NCBI RefSeq assembly: GCF_030674635.1
Contig: NZ_CP089978.1
Coordinates: forward strand, 1,240,001-1,304,000
Direction of reading: 5' to 3'
DNA: 64,000 nt
Source of the DNA: Moraxella sp. ZY210820
Lineage (GTDB): Bacteria; Pseudomonadota; Gammaproteobacteria; Pseudomonadales; Moraxellaceae
Part shown: in pieces, positions 53,960 to 63,957 of the stretch
Layout of the letters: every line of letters starts with the position of its first letter
How positions within the stretch are numbered: the first letter of the stretch is position 1
Translations under genes and position numbers: made by a program
Notes under the pieces: model-generated
Databases searched by the model: none
Seen by the model: only the letters and a program-made list of their open reading frames with translations
Told to the model about the DNA's origin: nothing

Positions 53960-54604
53960 ATGACACAATCTTCACAGCAACAAGCATTAGTACAAAACGT
54001 GATTTTAATGGGCTTAGAAACAGGTTTTTCTTGGCTAATTTATCATGACCCATTATTACAAAACCAAGTACAGAAATTTGTTGAACGCAAAGCGATTATT
54101 AAAATTAATAATTATCTTCCCTTGTTTGATATATATTTACAATTTACACCTCAAGGCGTACTATTTGAATCAACGATACCAGTTGAACAAAAAGTTGATT
54201 TAGAAGTTCGTGTAACGCCTATTTTATTGTTTAAAATTTTAATTTTAGGCGAGGCTCGAGCATTGCGTCAATTGCGTATCAAAGGTGATGTTGAGTTAAA
54301 AGACCAATTTCATGATTTATTATTACTGTGTGCCCTACCAAAAATGATTGCTGATATTCCACGTTGGTTATTTAGTAATAATTCCCAGCAAAGTGAAAAA
54401 CAAAATTTTTCACAATCACGCATTACACCAATGTTAGAAACATTGGCAAAACAACGTGATGAAATTCGTAAGCTCAAAGCAACCATTAAAAGTAATGAAT
54501 ATCGCCAGCAAAAAACAGCTAAACAAAATCGTAATTTAAAGTTTTTGTCTATATTTTTAATCTTTGCTTTGCTAATTTGTATTATCATTATGAATGTTAA
54601 TTGA
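53960..54604 (+). CDS. Membrane-anchored SCP2/UbiJ-like protein
   Basis: I recognise only a loose pattern in this 214-aa protein. Residues 25-130 resemble an SCP2/UbiJ-type lipid-binding fold (LEVRVTPILLFKIL then RIKGDVELKDQFHDLLLL). A coiled-coil segment at 155-185 (LAKQRDEIRKLKATIKSNE) and a C-terminal membrane helix (FLSIFLIFALLICIIIM) follow. UbiJ helps organise ubiquinone biosynthesis, but E. coli UbiJ is not anchored this way. No ubi gene is adjacent. Confidence 0.5.
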   Translation: MTQSSQQQALVQNVILMGLETGFSWLIYHDPLLQNQVQKFVERKAIIKINNYLPLFDIYLQFTPQGVLFESTIPVEQKVDLEVRVTPILLFKILILGEARALRQLRIKGDVELKDQFHDLLLLCALPKMIADIPRWLFSNNSQQSEKQNFSQSRITPMLETLAKQRDEIRKLKATIKSNEYRQQKTAKQNRNLKFLSIFLIFALLICIIIMNVN

Positions 54605-54698
54605 TATTACTCATCCTATCATGTGAGCTATCGTTTATTTTTATGGACATTATTTCCAATCAATATTATAGATTTTTCCATCATAAATATAGAAAACA

Positions 54699-54731
54699 AA
54701 ACTTGACTAATTTAGTCAGAATTATTAAAAT
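54699..54731 (+). promoter_or_regulatory. iscR promoter with IscR type 1 box
   Basis: The core TTGACTAATTTAGTCAG (54703-54719) matches about 21 of 25 positions of the type 1 IscR box (54699-54723). TTGACT also serves as -35 and TAAAAT (54726-54731) as -10, 17 bp apart. [2Fe-2S]-IscR would block this promoter. Confidence 0.82.
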
Positions 54732-54762
54732 AAATCATCTTATTTAATTTGTGTATCGAATC

Positions 54763-55227
54763 ATGCGTCTTACTACTCGTGGTCGTTATGCAGTAACTGC
54801 TATGCTAGACCTAGCTCTGCAACCGCCAACTCAAACGATTACGCTCGCCGAAATTGCCTCACGCCAATCGATTTCTGTGGCTTATTTAGAGCAGTTATTT
54901 GCAAAATTAAAACGACAAGGACTGGTTGCCAGTGTACGTGGTGCAAATGGTGGTTATTATTTAGCACGCAAAGCTCAGACTATTACTGTATTAGAAGTGA
55001 TCGAGGCAGTCAATGAAAGTGTTGATGCAACACGTTGCGATCATCAAGGTAATTGTCAAAACGGCTCTATGTGTTTGACACACGATCTTTGGCATAACCT
55101 ATCATTGCATATCGCAGACTATTTGGCAAATATTACCCTTGATGATTTGCTTAATCGTGAAAATGTGCAAACAGTAGCGTTACGTCAAAATTCATCTACT
55201 CATCAAGTTGATGAACATACTCACTAA
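54763..55227 (+). CDS. iscR: Iron-sulfur cluster regulator IscR
   Basis: IscR (154 aa) senses iron-sulfur status and represses isc. The winged helix starts MRLTTRGRYAVTAMLDLAL. The [2Fe-2S] cysteines C92, C98 and C104 are at the positions known from E. coli (RCDHQGNCQN then SMC). I start at ATG 54763. The frame opens at GTG 54751. It is the first gene of iscR-iscS-iscU-iscA-hscB-hscA-fdx, all in one direction. Confidence 0.95.
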   Translation: MRLTTRGRYAVTAMLDLALQPPTQTITLAEIASRQSISVAYLEQLFAKLKRQGLVASVRGANGGYYLARKAQTITVLEVIEAVNESVDATRCDHQGNCQNGSMCLTHDLWHNLSLHIADYLANITLDDLLNRENVQTVALRQNSSTHQVDEHTH

Positions 55228-55262
55228 TATTTATACTCATTTATTTCTAGGTACTATATACA

Positions 55263-56480
55263 ATGACTCGTCCAATTTATCTTGATTATGCAGCAACTAC
55301 ACCTGTTGATGAACAAGTTGCACAAAAAATGATGCAATGCTTAACATTTGATGGTAACTTTGGTAATCCTGCATCTCGTTCACACGCTTACGGTTGGCAA
55401 GCAGAAGAACAAGTAGAATACGCTCGTGAACAAGTGGCTAATTTGGTTAAAGCTGATCCACGTGAAATTGTGTGGACATCTGGTGCGACTGAATCAAATA
55501 ACTTAGCCATTAAAGGTATTGCTCAATTCTATGGCTCTCGTGGTAAGCACATCATTACCAGTAAGATTGAACATAAATCAGTACTTGATGTAATGCGTGA
55601 ACTTGAAGAAGACGGCTTTGAAATTAGCTATGTTGAACCTGAAGAACGTACTGGTTTAATCACAGCAGAAAAAGTAAAAGAATTATTACGTCCTGATACC
55701 ATTTTAGTCTCTTTGATGATGGTTAATAATGAAATTGGTACTGTAACAGATGTTGCTGCCATTGGTGAACTTACTCGTGCCAATAAAACATTCTTGCACG
55801 TTGATGCTGCTCAAGCAGTGGGTAAAGTTGAAATCGACTTATCAAAAATCAAAGTAGATTTAATGAGTTTCTCTGGACACAAAGCCTATGGTCCTAAAGG
55901 GATTGGTGCATTATTTGTTCGCCGTAATCCACGTGTTCGCATTAAAGCACAAATGCACGGCGGTGGTCATGAGCGTGGTATGCGTTCTGGTACATTGGCA
56001 ACCCATCAAATCGTAGGCATGGGCGAAGCTTTTGAATTGGCAGGACAACGTTTAGAAAGCGAACAAGCTCGTTTACGTGTATTGCGTGATAAGTTATGGA
56101 ATGGTTTGTCTGGTATGGAAGAAGTTTATCTGAACGGACACCCAGAGCATAATGTTGCCAACTATTTAAATGTCAGCTTTAACTATGTTGAAGGTGAATC
56201 ATTGATGATGTCATTAAAAGACATCGCTGTATCGAGTGGTTCAGCATGTACATCAGCAACTTTAGAGCCATCTTATGTATTGCGTGCTTTAGGCTTATCT
56301 GATGAATTGGCACACAGCTCAATCCGTTTTAGCTTTGGTAAATATACCACTGAAGCCGACATCGACCATGTTTTAAGCGTTACTCAAACTGCAGTTGAAA
56401 AATTGCGTGAATTATCACCACTTTGGGATATGTTCAAAGACGGTATCGACTTAAATAGCGTTGAATGGCAAGAACACTAA
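55263..56480 (+). CDS. iscS: Cysteine desulfurase IscS
   Basis: IscS (405 aa) releases sulfur from cysteine and transfers it to IscU. It starts [15 protein letters not shown]. The PLP lysine is in [13 protein letters not shown], and the catalytic cysteine on the mobile loop is in [21 protein letters not shown]. It ends near LNSVEWQEH, with length and sequence close to E. coli IscS. It lies 35 nt after iscR. Confidence 0.97.
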   Translation: MTRPIYLDYAATTPVDEQVAQKMMQCLTFDGNFGNPASRSHAYGWQAEEQVEYAREQVANLVKADPREIVWTSGATESNNLAIKGIAQFYGSRGKHIITSKIEHKSVLDVMRELEEDGFEISYVEPEERTGLITAEKVKELLRPDTILVSLMMVNNEIGTVTDVAAIGELTRANKTFLHVDAAQAVGKVEIDLSKIKVDLMSFSGHKAYGPKGIGALFVRRNPRVRIKAQMHGGGHERGMRSGTLATHQIVGMGEAFELAGQRLESEQARLRVLRDKLWNGLSGMEEVYLNGHPEHNVANYLNVSFNYVEGESLMMSLKDIAVSSGSACTSATLEPSYVLRALGLSDELAHSSIRFSFGKYTTEADIDHVLSVTQTAVEKLRELSPLWDMFKDGIDLNSVEWQEH

Positions 56481-56554
56481 TTTTTAACATATTAAATTAA
56501 ATATGATGTTGATATAGGCTAATCTCAATATCAACATCAATCTGGAGTAATATT

Positions 56555-56935
56555 ATGGCATATTCAGACAAGGTCATTGACCATTATGAAAACCCACGCA
56601 ATGTTGGTGCATTAGACAAAAATGCTGACAATGTTGGTACTGGTATGGTGGGTGCACCTGCTTGTGGTGATGTAATGCGTTTACAAATCCAAGTCAATGA
56701 CAACGGTATCATTGAAGAAGCTCGTTTTAAAACTTATGGTTGCGGTTCTGCAATTGCATCAAGTTCATTGGTAACAGAATGGTTAAAAGGCAAAACTTTA
56801 GACGAAGCTCAAGCGATTAAAAATATCGACATTGCCAATGAACTTGAATTACCGCCAGTAAAAGTTCACTGCTCTGTTTTAGCTGAAGATGCAATTAAAG
56901 CAGCGATTGAAGATTATCGTAGCAAACAGAAATAA
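56555..56935 (+). CDS. iscU: Iron-sulfur cluster scaffold IscU
   Basis: IscU (126 aa) is the scaffold on which clusters are built. The three cluster cysteines C37, C63 and C106 are present (PACGD, YGCGSAIA, KVHCSVLA). The HscA recognition motif LPPVK is at 99-103. It receives sulfur from IscS and passes clusters on with HscAB help. Confidence 0.97.
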   Translation: MAYSDKVIDHYENPRNVGALDKNADNVGTGMVGAPACGDVMRLQIQVNDNGIIEEARFKTYGCGSAIASSSLVTEWLKGKTLDEAQAIKNIDIANELELPPVKVHCSVLAEDAIKAAIEDYRSKQK

Positions 56936-56965
56936 TTGCTATTGAAATACATTTGATAAGTTGAT

Positions 56966-57034
56966 TGTGGGGGGCGAAAAATCTTCCACCTAGAGTGAAA
57001 AATAATCTGTGGGCGAATTTTAGCTCGCTCTACA
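56966..57034. repeat. Degenerate REP-like pair between iscU and iscA
   Basis: Two imperfect units in opposite orientation lie in the 229-bp gap. One starts GTGGGGGGCGAA and has TTCCACCTA on its right. The other is GGGCGAAT...CGCTCTACA. Outer TTGATTGT and ACAATCA also pair. A TATAAT at 57112-57117 downstream could start a separate iscA transcript. Confidence 0.55.
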
Positions 57035-57164
57035 ATCAGACTTATTGATATATTTTCGTTTTATCATAGCAAATCATCGTCATTATACTTTATGGTGATG
57101 TCATTTAAAGGTATAATAAACAGTATTTAAAATATAGCTTATTATCTACTCAACGAGGTGTTTT

Positions 57165-57485
57165 ATGATTTACTTAACACAAAATGCAGCTGACCACGTA
57201 CGTAATTTTTTAGCCAATCGTGGTAAAGGAGAAGGTATTCGTGTTGGTGTTAAAACATCTGGTTGCTCTGGCTTAGCCTATGTACTTGAATTTGTTGATG
57301 ACATCGACCCACATGATGAAGTATTTAATCATTTTGGAGTGAGTGTTTTTGTTGATCCAAAAAGTTTGGTTTATCTCAATGGTTTAGAAATGGACTATGT
57401 TAAAAATGGTCTCAATGAAGGTTTTGAGTTTAACAATCCAAACAAAAAAGGTGAATGTGGTTGCGGTGAATCATTTACAGTGTAA
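57165..57485 (+). CDS. iscA: Iron-sulfur cluster carrier IscA
   Basis: IscA (106 aa) is an A-type carrier. Its three conserved cysteines are C34 ([11 protein letters not shown]) and C98/C100 (GECGCGESF). It is separated from iscU by 229 bp containing repeats, an unusual break in the isc order. Length and motifs are normal. Confidence 0.95.
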   Translation: MIYLTQNAADHVRNFLANRGKGEGIRVGVKTSGCSGLAYVLEFVDDIDPHDEVFNHFGVSVFVDPKSLVYLNGLEMDYVKNGLNEGFEFNNPNKKGECGCGESFTV

Positions 57486-57562
57486 TGATATGATTTTATT
57501 GTATCAGTAAACGTTTTCACACAAAGCATCAAACTATTAAACATCAATGAGATATAAATAGC

Positions 57563-58087
57563 ATGAATCACTTTGAATTATTTGCCTTACCTGTACAGTT
57601 TGATATTGATACTGCACAATTAAAGCAAACTTTTTTACAATTACAACAACAATATCACCCAGACAAAGCTGAAGATAAAGACGAAGCCTTAATCAAATCC
57701 AGTGAAATCAATCAAGCCTATCAGACTTTACATCATGTTGATAGTCGTGCTGGGTATTTATTACACTTAAAACAACAAGACCAACAACTCGAGCAATCGA
57801 TTCATGATTTTGAATTTTTAGATTCTGCTTTAGAAATTCGTGAACAGCTCGATGAAGCAAAAAACAGTGAACAATTACAATCCTTACGCACTGAAGTATT
57901 ACAGTGGTTACATGGTTTAAGTAATGAGTTTAAAATCGACTATGCAGAACAAGCATGGGACGAAGCACGAGATACCGTACGTAAATTACGTTTCTTCCAA
58001 AAAGTATTGGCGGATATTGATGTTGCAGAAGACCGCTTACTTGATGATGATTTAGACAGTTCATTTGATGATGACTTTGATGACTAA
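57563..58087 (+). CDS. hscB: Fe-S co-chaperone HscB
   Basis: HscB (174 aa) is a J-domain protein that brings IscU to HscA. The HPD motif is at 32-34 (YHPDKAEDKDEA), and the C-terminal IscU-binding helical bundle includes DFEFLDSALEIREQLD. The C-terminus has an acidic D-rich tail. It lies 65 nt before hscA. Confidence 0.93.
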   Translation: MNHFELFALPVQFDIDTAQLKQTFLQLQQQYHPDKAEDKDEALIKSSEINQAYQTLHHVDSRAGYLLHLKQQDQQLEQSIHDFEFLDSALEIREQLDEAKNSEQLQSLRTEVLQWLHGLSNEFKIDYAEQAWDEARDTVRKLRFFQKVLADIDVAEDRLLDDDLDSSFDDDFDD

Positions 58088-58152
58088 ATAATTTTTCTAT
58101 TTTCATTTTCATAGAACTATCGTTTTATTTTTCCCTTTTATTTGAGTAAATT

Positions 58153-59997
58153 ATGGCACTTTTACAAATCGCAGAACCTAATCAATCGACCGCTCCCCAT
58201 CAACATCGTATCGCAATTGGGATTGATTTAGGCACGACACACTCTCTTGTGGCAAGTGTGTTATCGGGTAAAGTCAAAGTGCTACCAGATGAGCAAGGAC
58301 GAATTTTATTACCATCAATTGTACATTATCAAGCTGAACAAACATTGGTCGGTGATGATGCCAAAGCATTAATGATTCAAGACCCGCAAAATACCATCGT
58401 ATCTGTAAAACGCTTTATGGGACGTTCACAAGCAGATATCAAATTTCAACACCCTTATGTGCTAACAGGTGAAGCCAATGAAATGCCAGCTTTTAGCACA
58501 GCACAAGGTCGCAAAACGCCTGTTGAGATTTCTGCTGACATTTTAAAACAGCTTAAACAACGTGCCGAAGAGAGTTTAAAACAACCCATCAATGGTGCAG
58601 TCGTTACTGTACCTGCCTATTTTGATGAAGCACAACGCCAAGCAACTCGAGATGCTTGCCAACTCGCAGGTCTTCATGTGTTACGTTTGCTCAATGAACC
58701 AACTGCTGCTGCCGTTGCCTATGGCTTAGATAAAAATATTGATGAAAATCAACATTATGTCATTTATGATTTAGGTGGTGGTACTTTTGATGTGTCGATT
58801 TTACGCTTTAGTCAAGGTGTATTTGAAGTCTTAGCCACAGGCGGACATACCGCTTTGGGTGGTGATGATATTGACCGTTCAATTGTAAAATGGGCAAAAA
58901 AACAACTAAACCTTGATGAACTTGATGATGAGTTATATGCTCAATTTATCATCAAAGCTAAACAGGTAAAAGAACAATTATCTGACCGTGAACAGGTTGA
59001 ATTTAATATTGGTAAATATCATCTGACTTTAGACCGTACAACATTTGAACAAATTATCCATAGTCTTGTGGATAAAACTATGCAAGTCTGTAAGCGTGTC
59101 ATGCGTGATGCTAAATTAAATATTGATGATATTCAACAGGTCGTTTTGGTTGGTGGTTCTACCCGTTCGTATGCTATTCGCCAAGCCGTTGAAAATTATT
59201 TCCAAAAGACTGCATTATGTAGTATCAACCCTGATGAAGTGGTGGCGATTGGTGCATCAATCACGGCTGACCAATTGATTGGTAATCGTCCTGATGGTTC
59301 ATTATTGCTAGATGTTACGCCACTCTCACTGGGTTTGGAAACCATGGGTGGATTAGTTGAACGTCTTATTTCTCGTAATACGGCGATTCCTGTGGCTCGC
59401 CGTCAAGAGTTCACTACGTATAAAGATGGACAAACTGCCATGCTGATTCATGTCCTGCAAGGTGAACGAGATTTAGTCGAACATTGTCGTTCATTAGGTC
59501 GTTTTGTGTTGCGTGGTATTCCGCCAATGACTGCAGGACAAGCCCGTATTGAAGTTACATTCCAAGTTGATGCTGATGGTTTATTAACCGTTTCCGCCAA
59601 AGAAACAACATCAGGCGTAAATGCTCAAATTGATATTAAGCCATCGTATGGTTTATCGGCTGAAGATACTGAACGTTTATTGATTGATGGTTTCCAAAAT
59701 GCTGAACAAGATAAACATTTGCGTGCCTTACACGAAACCAAAATCGAAGCTCAACGTGAGCTTGAAGCCTTAACGCAAGCCCTAAAAGTTGATGAGCATT
59801 TATTAAGCACAGAACAACTGCAACAATTAAAAACTGCTCAACAACAACTTGAACAGCAATTACAAAGTAACGATTTGCCTGCAATTGAACAAGCGATTGA
59901 ACAACTAAAAGCGATTAGCGATGTATTTGCAGGTTTACGTATGAATCAACATATTAACAACGCCTTAAAAGGTACAAAATTAAATGATTGGTCATAA
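58153..59997 (+). CDS. hscA: Fe-S chaperone HscA
   Basis: HscA (614 aa) is the specialised Hsp70 of cluster transfer. The ATPase domain has [58 protein letters not shown] and VVLVGGSTR. The substrate domain follows near residue 390 and recognises LPPVK of IscU. It is the partner of hscB upstream and fdx downstream (27-nt gap). Confidence 0.96.
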   Translation: MALLQIAEPNQSTAPHQHRIAIGIDLGTTHSLVASVLSGKVKVLPDEQGRILLPSIVHYQAEQTLVGDDAKALMIQDPQNTIVSVKRFMGRSQADIKFQHPYVLTGEANEMPAFSTAQGRKTPVEISADILKQLKQRAEESLKQPINGAVVTVPAYFDEAQRQATRDACQLAGLHVLRLLNEPTAAAVAYGLDKNIDENQHYVIYDLGGGTFDVSILRFSQGVFEVLATGGHTALGGDDIDRSIVKWAKKQLNLDELDDELYAQFIIKAKQVKEQLSDREQVEFNIGKYHLTLDRTTFEQIIHSLVDKTMQVCKRVMRDAKLNIDDIQQVVLVGGSTRSYAIRQAVENYFQKTALCSINPDEVVAIGASITADQLIGNRPDGSLLLDVTPLSLGLETMGGLVERLISRNTAIPVARRQEFTTYKDGQTAMLIHVLQGERDLVEHCRSLGRFVLRGIPPMTAGQARIEVTFQVDADGLLTVSAKETTSGVNAQIDIKPSYGLSAEDTERLLIDGFQNAEQDKHLRALHETKIEAQRELEALTQALKVDEHLLSTEQLQQLKTAQQQLEQQLQSNDLPAIEQAIEQLKAISDVFAGLRMNQHINNALKGTKLNDWS

Positions 59998-60024
59998 ACC
60001 AATCCATAGCAATAGGTAGCGATT

Positions 60025-60366
60025 ATGCCAAAAATTACTGTACGCCCACACGCTGAAATTTGCCCAAATGGTGCAGAATTTGAAGTGGAACATAATGCCA
60101 ATTTGTGTGAAAGTTTACTTGAACACGGTATTCATATTGACCATGCTTGCGATGGTTCATGTGCTTGCACAACATGTCATGTCGTGGTACGCAAGGGCTT
60201 TGATTCTCTTGAAGAAATGACCGATGTCGAAGCTGATTTACTTGACCGTGCTTGGGGCTTAGAGATGGAATCTCGTTTATCTTGTCAAGTGATTGTTGTT
60301 GATGAGGATTTAGAGATTGAAATTCCTAAATATACGCTCAATCATGCGTCTGAAGGGCATCATTAA
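60025..60366 (+). CDS. fdx: [2Fe-2S] ferredoxin of the ISC system
   Basis: Fdx (113 aa) supplies electrons for cluster assembly. Cluster cysteines C42, C48 and C51 are in ACDGSCACTTCHVV, with a fourth in SRLSCQVIV. The adrenodoxin-type sequence has the usual acidic surface. No iscX follows, although E. coli has it here, and the operon seems to end with fdx. Confidence 0.94.
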   Translation: MPKITVRPHAEICPNGAEFEVEHNANLCESLLEHGIHIDHACDGSCACTTCHVVVRKGFDSLEEMTDVEADLLDRAWGLEMESRLSCQVIVVDEDLEIEIPKYTLNHASEGHH

Positions 60367-60395
60367 AAATTACTAAATCAAAAAATGTGTTTATT

Positions 60396-60480
60396 TGGTG
60401 TATTGAACATTAGTTATATATTTCAATAATATGATTTAATTTTTTATTATTAAATGTATTTTAATATTCAATACGCCCTA
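60396..60480. mobile_element. Short MITE-like element (about 85 bp)
   Basis: The ends TGGTGTATTGAACATTA (60396-60412) and TAATATTCAATACGCCC (60462-60478) are imperfect inverted repeats. They match the ends of the 216-bp element at 10432. The interior is AT-rich with an ATTTAAT/ATTAAAT dyad. It could also terminate isc transcription. Confidence 0.55.
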
Positions 60481-60512
60481 TACATTTTTTGTTTATTTGG
60501 AATTGATGTGAT

Positions 60513-61136
60513 ATGAAATCTACAGTATTACAAATTCTCATTCTAACAAGTTCACTCCTATTATCCGCTTGTTCATCTGAACCTAAAGTTAATTTAATTA
60601 GTCCAAATAGTACTGTGGTTGCACTGGGAGATTCCCTAACCAATGGTTATGGAGCAACACCACAAACCGCTTATCCAACAATTTTAGCTCAAAAAACTGG
60701 CTGGCAAGTGATTAATGCAGGTGTAAATGGCGATACTTCACAGCAAGTACTCGAACGCTTAGATAGTGTTATTCAACAAAAGCCTAAATTGGTTTTACTC
60801 GGTATTGGCGGTAATGATGTATTAAGACGTGTTGATAGCCAAACGACTAAACAAAATATTATTCAAATTATTCAAAAACTTAAACAGAATAATATTGCTG
60901 TGGTATTAATTGCAGAACCACATTTTAGTGCAAGTGCCTTATTTGGGAAAGCAAGCGATAATCCAATTTATGCTGAAATTGCTAAGCAAGAAAATATTCC
61001 CTTATTCGACAATGAATGGTCAAGAATTTTGTCTGATAGTAATCTAAAATCTGACCAAATTCATGCCAATCAACAAGGCTATGCACAATTTGCTGAAAAC
61101 TTACAAAAGTTTTTAGATGATTTAGGTTATCTCTAA
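60513..61136 (+). CDS. GDSL/SGNH esterase lipoprotein
   Basis: This 207-aa protein has a lipoprotein signal (LLLSAC, Cys20). SGNH hydrolase blocks follow: GDSLTNGYGA with the nucleophile Ser, INAGVNGDTS, GIGGNDVLRR, and Asp-His in SDQIHANQQG. It is a paralogue of the TesA-type enzyme at 20572 but is lipid-anchored. Substrate is unknown; esters, thioesters or lysophospholipids are all possible. The next gene begins 11 nt after the stop. Confidence 0.85.
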   Translation: MKSTVLQILILTSSLLLSACSSEPKVNLISPNSTVVALGDSLTNGYGATPQTAYPTILAQKTGWQVINAGVNGDTSQQVLERLDSVIQQKPKLVLLGIGGNDVLRRVDSQTTKQNIIQIIQKLKQNNIAVVLIAEPHFSASALFGKASDNPIYAEIAKQENIPLFDNEWSRILSDSNLKSDQIHANQQGYAQFAENLQKFLDDLGYL

Positions 61137-61147
61137 TCATTCAATAT

Positions 61148-62056
61148 ATGACAAATCATTTTAAGCCCCCCATGCGAAATGGTGTATCAGCAAGTCAAGT
61201 TTTTATTCAAAAGAATTATCCTGTTGATACGCTTTTTGCTTATTTATGCTTAAAATTCCCTCATATTCCAGCTGAACAATGGCAACAACGTTTTGATGAT
61301 GGTTTAATTTATCATCAAAATGGACAAGTCTTAACCATTGATAGTTTATATCAACCATTCATCCATCAAAAAATTTATTATTATCGAGCTTTAGCACAAG
61401 AAACTATTGTACCTTTTGAACATCAAATTATCTATGAAAATGAACATATTGTGGTAGTAGATAAGCCACATTTTTTAACCGTTTCACCAACGGGACGCTA
61501 TGTGCAACAAACTTTATTGGTACGTTTAAAACAACAGCTCAACATCGAACAGCTTACGCCCATTCATCGTTTAGATAGAGAAACAGCAGGGTTAATTTTA
61601 TTTTGCAAACAAGAACAATACCGAGCAGATTATCAACAACTTTTTGCTCAACGTCAAGTTTATAAACACTACCATGCGATTGCACCATATCGTGCTGATT
61701 TAGATTTTCCACGAACATTAAAATTAAACTTACAAAAAGGAAATCCATTTTATACCATGCAAGTCCAACACGGTGAAGCCAATAGCGAAACAGAAATTAA
61801 ATTAATCGAACATCATCAACATTGGGCAAAATATCATCTTATACCCCAAACAGGTAAACAACATCAATTACGGGTACATTTAAATTATTTAGGTATTCCT
61901 ATTTTAAATGACCCATTCTACCCTACTGTTCAGCATAAAGCAGATGATGATTTTAGCCAACCTCTGCAATTATTAGCCAAACATTTAAAATTTACTGACC
62001 CTATTTCAAGGGAATCATATGAATTTACATCACCACGTGATTTGATATTACCCTAA
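61148..62056 (+). CDS. RluA-family pseudouridine synthase
   Basis: This 302-aa enzyme converts uridine to pseudouridine in RNA. The catalytic motif is HRLDRETAGLILF with the active-site Asp. KPHFLTVSPTG precedes it and GKQHQLRVHLNYLGIPILNDP closes the fold. The N-terminal region is of the S4-free type. I cannot tell which RNA position is modified. It shares a terminator with the convergent rpmE. Confidence 0.85.
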   Translation: MTNHFKPPMRNGVSASQVFIQKNYPVDTLFAYLCLKFPHIPAEQWQQRFDDGLIYHQNGQVLTIDSLYQPFIHQKIYYYRALAQETIVPFEHQIIYENEHIVVVDKPHFLTVSPTGRYVQQTLLVRLKQQLNIEQLTPIHRLDRETAGLILFCKQEQYRADYQQLFAQRQVYKHYHAIAPYRADLDFPRTLKLNLQKGNPFYTMQVQHGEANSETEIKLIEHHQHWAKYHLIPQTGKQHQLRVHLNYLGIPILNDPFYPTVQHKADDDFSQPLQLLAKHLKFTDPISRESYEFTSPRDLILP

Positions 62057-62072
62057 AATAGAAGACCATAAA

Positions 62073-62107
62073 AAATCCCTAAAACATTATATATTTTAGG
62101 GATTTAT
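62073..62107. terminator. Bidirectional terminator between RluA-family gene and rpmE
   Basis: A 12-bp perfect stem, AAATCCCTAAAA (62073-62084) with TTTTAGGGATTT (62094-62105), has a 9-nt loop, preceded by a run of A and suited to both convergent genes. Confidence 0.85.
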
Positions 62108-62123
62108 CATTTAAAACAATAAA

Positions 62124-62348
62124 TTAACGTTTAACTGAACGAGCCATTGTTTTAAAGCGTTGATTAAATTTATCAACACGACCGCCAGTATTAACTTCTT
62201 TTTGACGACCTGTATAGAATGGATGGCAAGCTGAGCATACGTCTAAATAGATAGACTCTTTGTTTAATGCTGAACGAGTTTCAAAAGAATTACCACATGA
62301 ACAAGTCGCAGTAATTGTAGTATAAGTTGGGTGAATATCGGCACGCAT
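62124..62348 (-). CDS. rpmE: 50S ribosomal protein L31, zinc-binding form
   Basis: L31 (74 aa) starts [19 protein letters not shown]. The zinc ligands C16, C18, C38 and C41 ([18 protein letters not shown]) are present, so this is the zinc-containing C-plus form. This contrasts with the zinc-free L36 paralogue at 3659. In some bacteria zinc-binding L31 is released from ribosomes as a zinc store when Zur is relieved. No Zur box is visible upstream of it. Confidence 0.96.
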   Translation of the reverse strand: MRADIHPTYTTITATCSCGNSFETRSALNKESIYLDVCSACHPFYTGRQKEVNTGGRVDKFNQRFKTMARSVKR

Positions 62349-62558
62349 GGTCGATTAACTCCTGAATAAATAGAAAGGTTTTGCTATTATCGCCATTAAT
62401 CACTCTTAAATATCAAACTTAAGGAAAAAGGTAAGTAAACTTACAGATTAACACGATAATAGACCATTTCTTTTGGCTCACCGAAATTCTAAGATTAGGG
62501 CCAAGCACAACAAGCGGTCATCATTATACTCAAAAATCGTATTTTATTCAAATAAAAT

Positions 62559-63860
62559 TTACTGATTTTGAACCATTTCTGCAAAAGTTTCATCTGCCAT
62601 TGCAATGGTATAAGCAATATCTTCATCAGAATGCACCGATGAAATAAAGCCCGCTTCAAATGCCGATGGTGCAAGGTACACGCCACGCTCTAACATACCA
62701 TGAAAGAAGTGTTTAAAGGCTTCTACATCACACTTTAACATATTTTCAAAGCTCGATAATTCATCTTGCTCGGTAAAATATAAACCAAACATTGCCCCTT
62801 GCTGTTGCGTTTTAAACGCAATACTATGTTTTTGTGCAACTTGCTCTAAACCGTGCAATAATTTGGCTAATTGTTGCTCTAATTTTGCATAAAAATCAGG
62901 CTGACGTAAATGTTTAAACATCGCTAAACCTGCACGCATCGCCAATGGATTGCCTGACAATGTCCCTGCTTGATACACACCACCCAAAGGAGCAATACAT
63001 GACATAATTTCTTTTTTACCGCCAAATGCACCGACTGGCAAACCTGCACCAATAATTTTGCCCAATGTGGTCAAATCAGGTTTAACATCGTACACGCTTT
63101 GAGCTCCACCCAATGCTACACGGAAGCCTGTCATCACTTCATCAATGATAAAAACTGCACCATATTCATCGCACAATTCACGAATGGTGGTTAAAAATCC
63201 ATCTTTTGGTTTAACCAAATTCATATTGCCTGCGACTGGCTCAATAATCACCCCTGCAATATCTGACCCATATTGTTGAAAAGATTCACGAATGGCGTTT
63301 TTATCATTGTACGGTAAGACAAGCGTATGTTTCGCAAAATCTTCTGGCACACCTTTTGATGTTGGCTCGCCCAAGGTCAATAAACCCGAACCAGCTTTTA
63401 CCAACAAACTGTCTGAATGTCCATGATAACAACCTTCAAACTTGATGATTTTATTGCGTCCTGTATAACCACGAGCCAAACGAATTGCCGTCATGGTGGC
63501 TTCTGTACCTGAATTAGTCATACGCACCAATTCAATTGATGGCATAATTTCGCAAATTACATCTGCCAATGCTGTTTCGTGTACCGTTGGAGCACCATAG
63601 CTTAAACCATCAACGGCAGCATCTTGCACAGCTTTGACGATGTCTGGGTGAGAATGTCCCAAAATCATTGGTCCCCATGAACCGACATAATCGATATAAC
63701 GCTTATCGTCTTCATCCCACAAATACGCCCCTTCAGCACGTTTGATAAAAATAGGGGTACCGCCTACACTTTTAAATGCACGCACAGGCGAATTTACCCC
63801 TCCCGGAATGTGTCGGCTGGCTTCGGCAAAAAGTTGGGCTTGTTTCGCTGAAATTGTCAT
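62559..63860 (-). CDS. hemL: Glutamate-1-semialdehyde 2,1-aminomutase
   Basis: HemL (433 aa) makes 5-aminolevulinate from glutamate-1-semialdehyde in haem biosynthesis. It is a class III PLP aminotransferase with [39 protein letters not shown] and the PLP lysine in [18 protein letters not shown]. It ends normally. The gap to rpmE (210 bp) contains nothing I can identify. Confidence 0.96.
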   Translation of the reverse strand: MTISAKQAQLFAEASRHIPGGVNSPVRAFKSVGGTPIFIKRAEGAYLWDEDDKRYIDYVGSWGPMILGHSHPDIVKAVQDAAVDGLSYGAPTVHETALADVICEIMPSIELVRMTNSGTEATMTAIRLARGYTGRNKIIKFEGCYHGHSDSLLVKAGSGLLTLGEPTSKGVPEDFAKHTLVLPYNDKNAIRESFQQYGSDIAGVIIEPVAGNMNLVKPKDGFLTTIRELCDEYGAVFIIDEVMTGFRVALGGAQSVYDVKPDLTTLGKIIGAGLPVGAFGGKKEIMSCIAPLGGVYQAGTLSGNPLAMRAGLAMFKHLRQPDFYAKLEQQLAKLLHGLEQVAQKHSIAFKTQQQGAMFGLYFTEQDELSSFENMLKCDVEAFKHFFHGMLERGVYLAPSAFEAGFISSVHSDEDIAYTIAMADETFAEMVQNQ

Positions 63861-63957
63861 AAAAATTATCCTAATTTAAACCATAAAGAATAAGTCATTT
63901 TAGCATTAAATAAGATAAAAATCACTTTTTCACTGCAAAACAATGTTCCGATAATCT

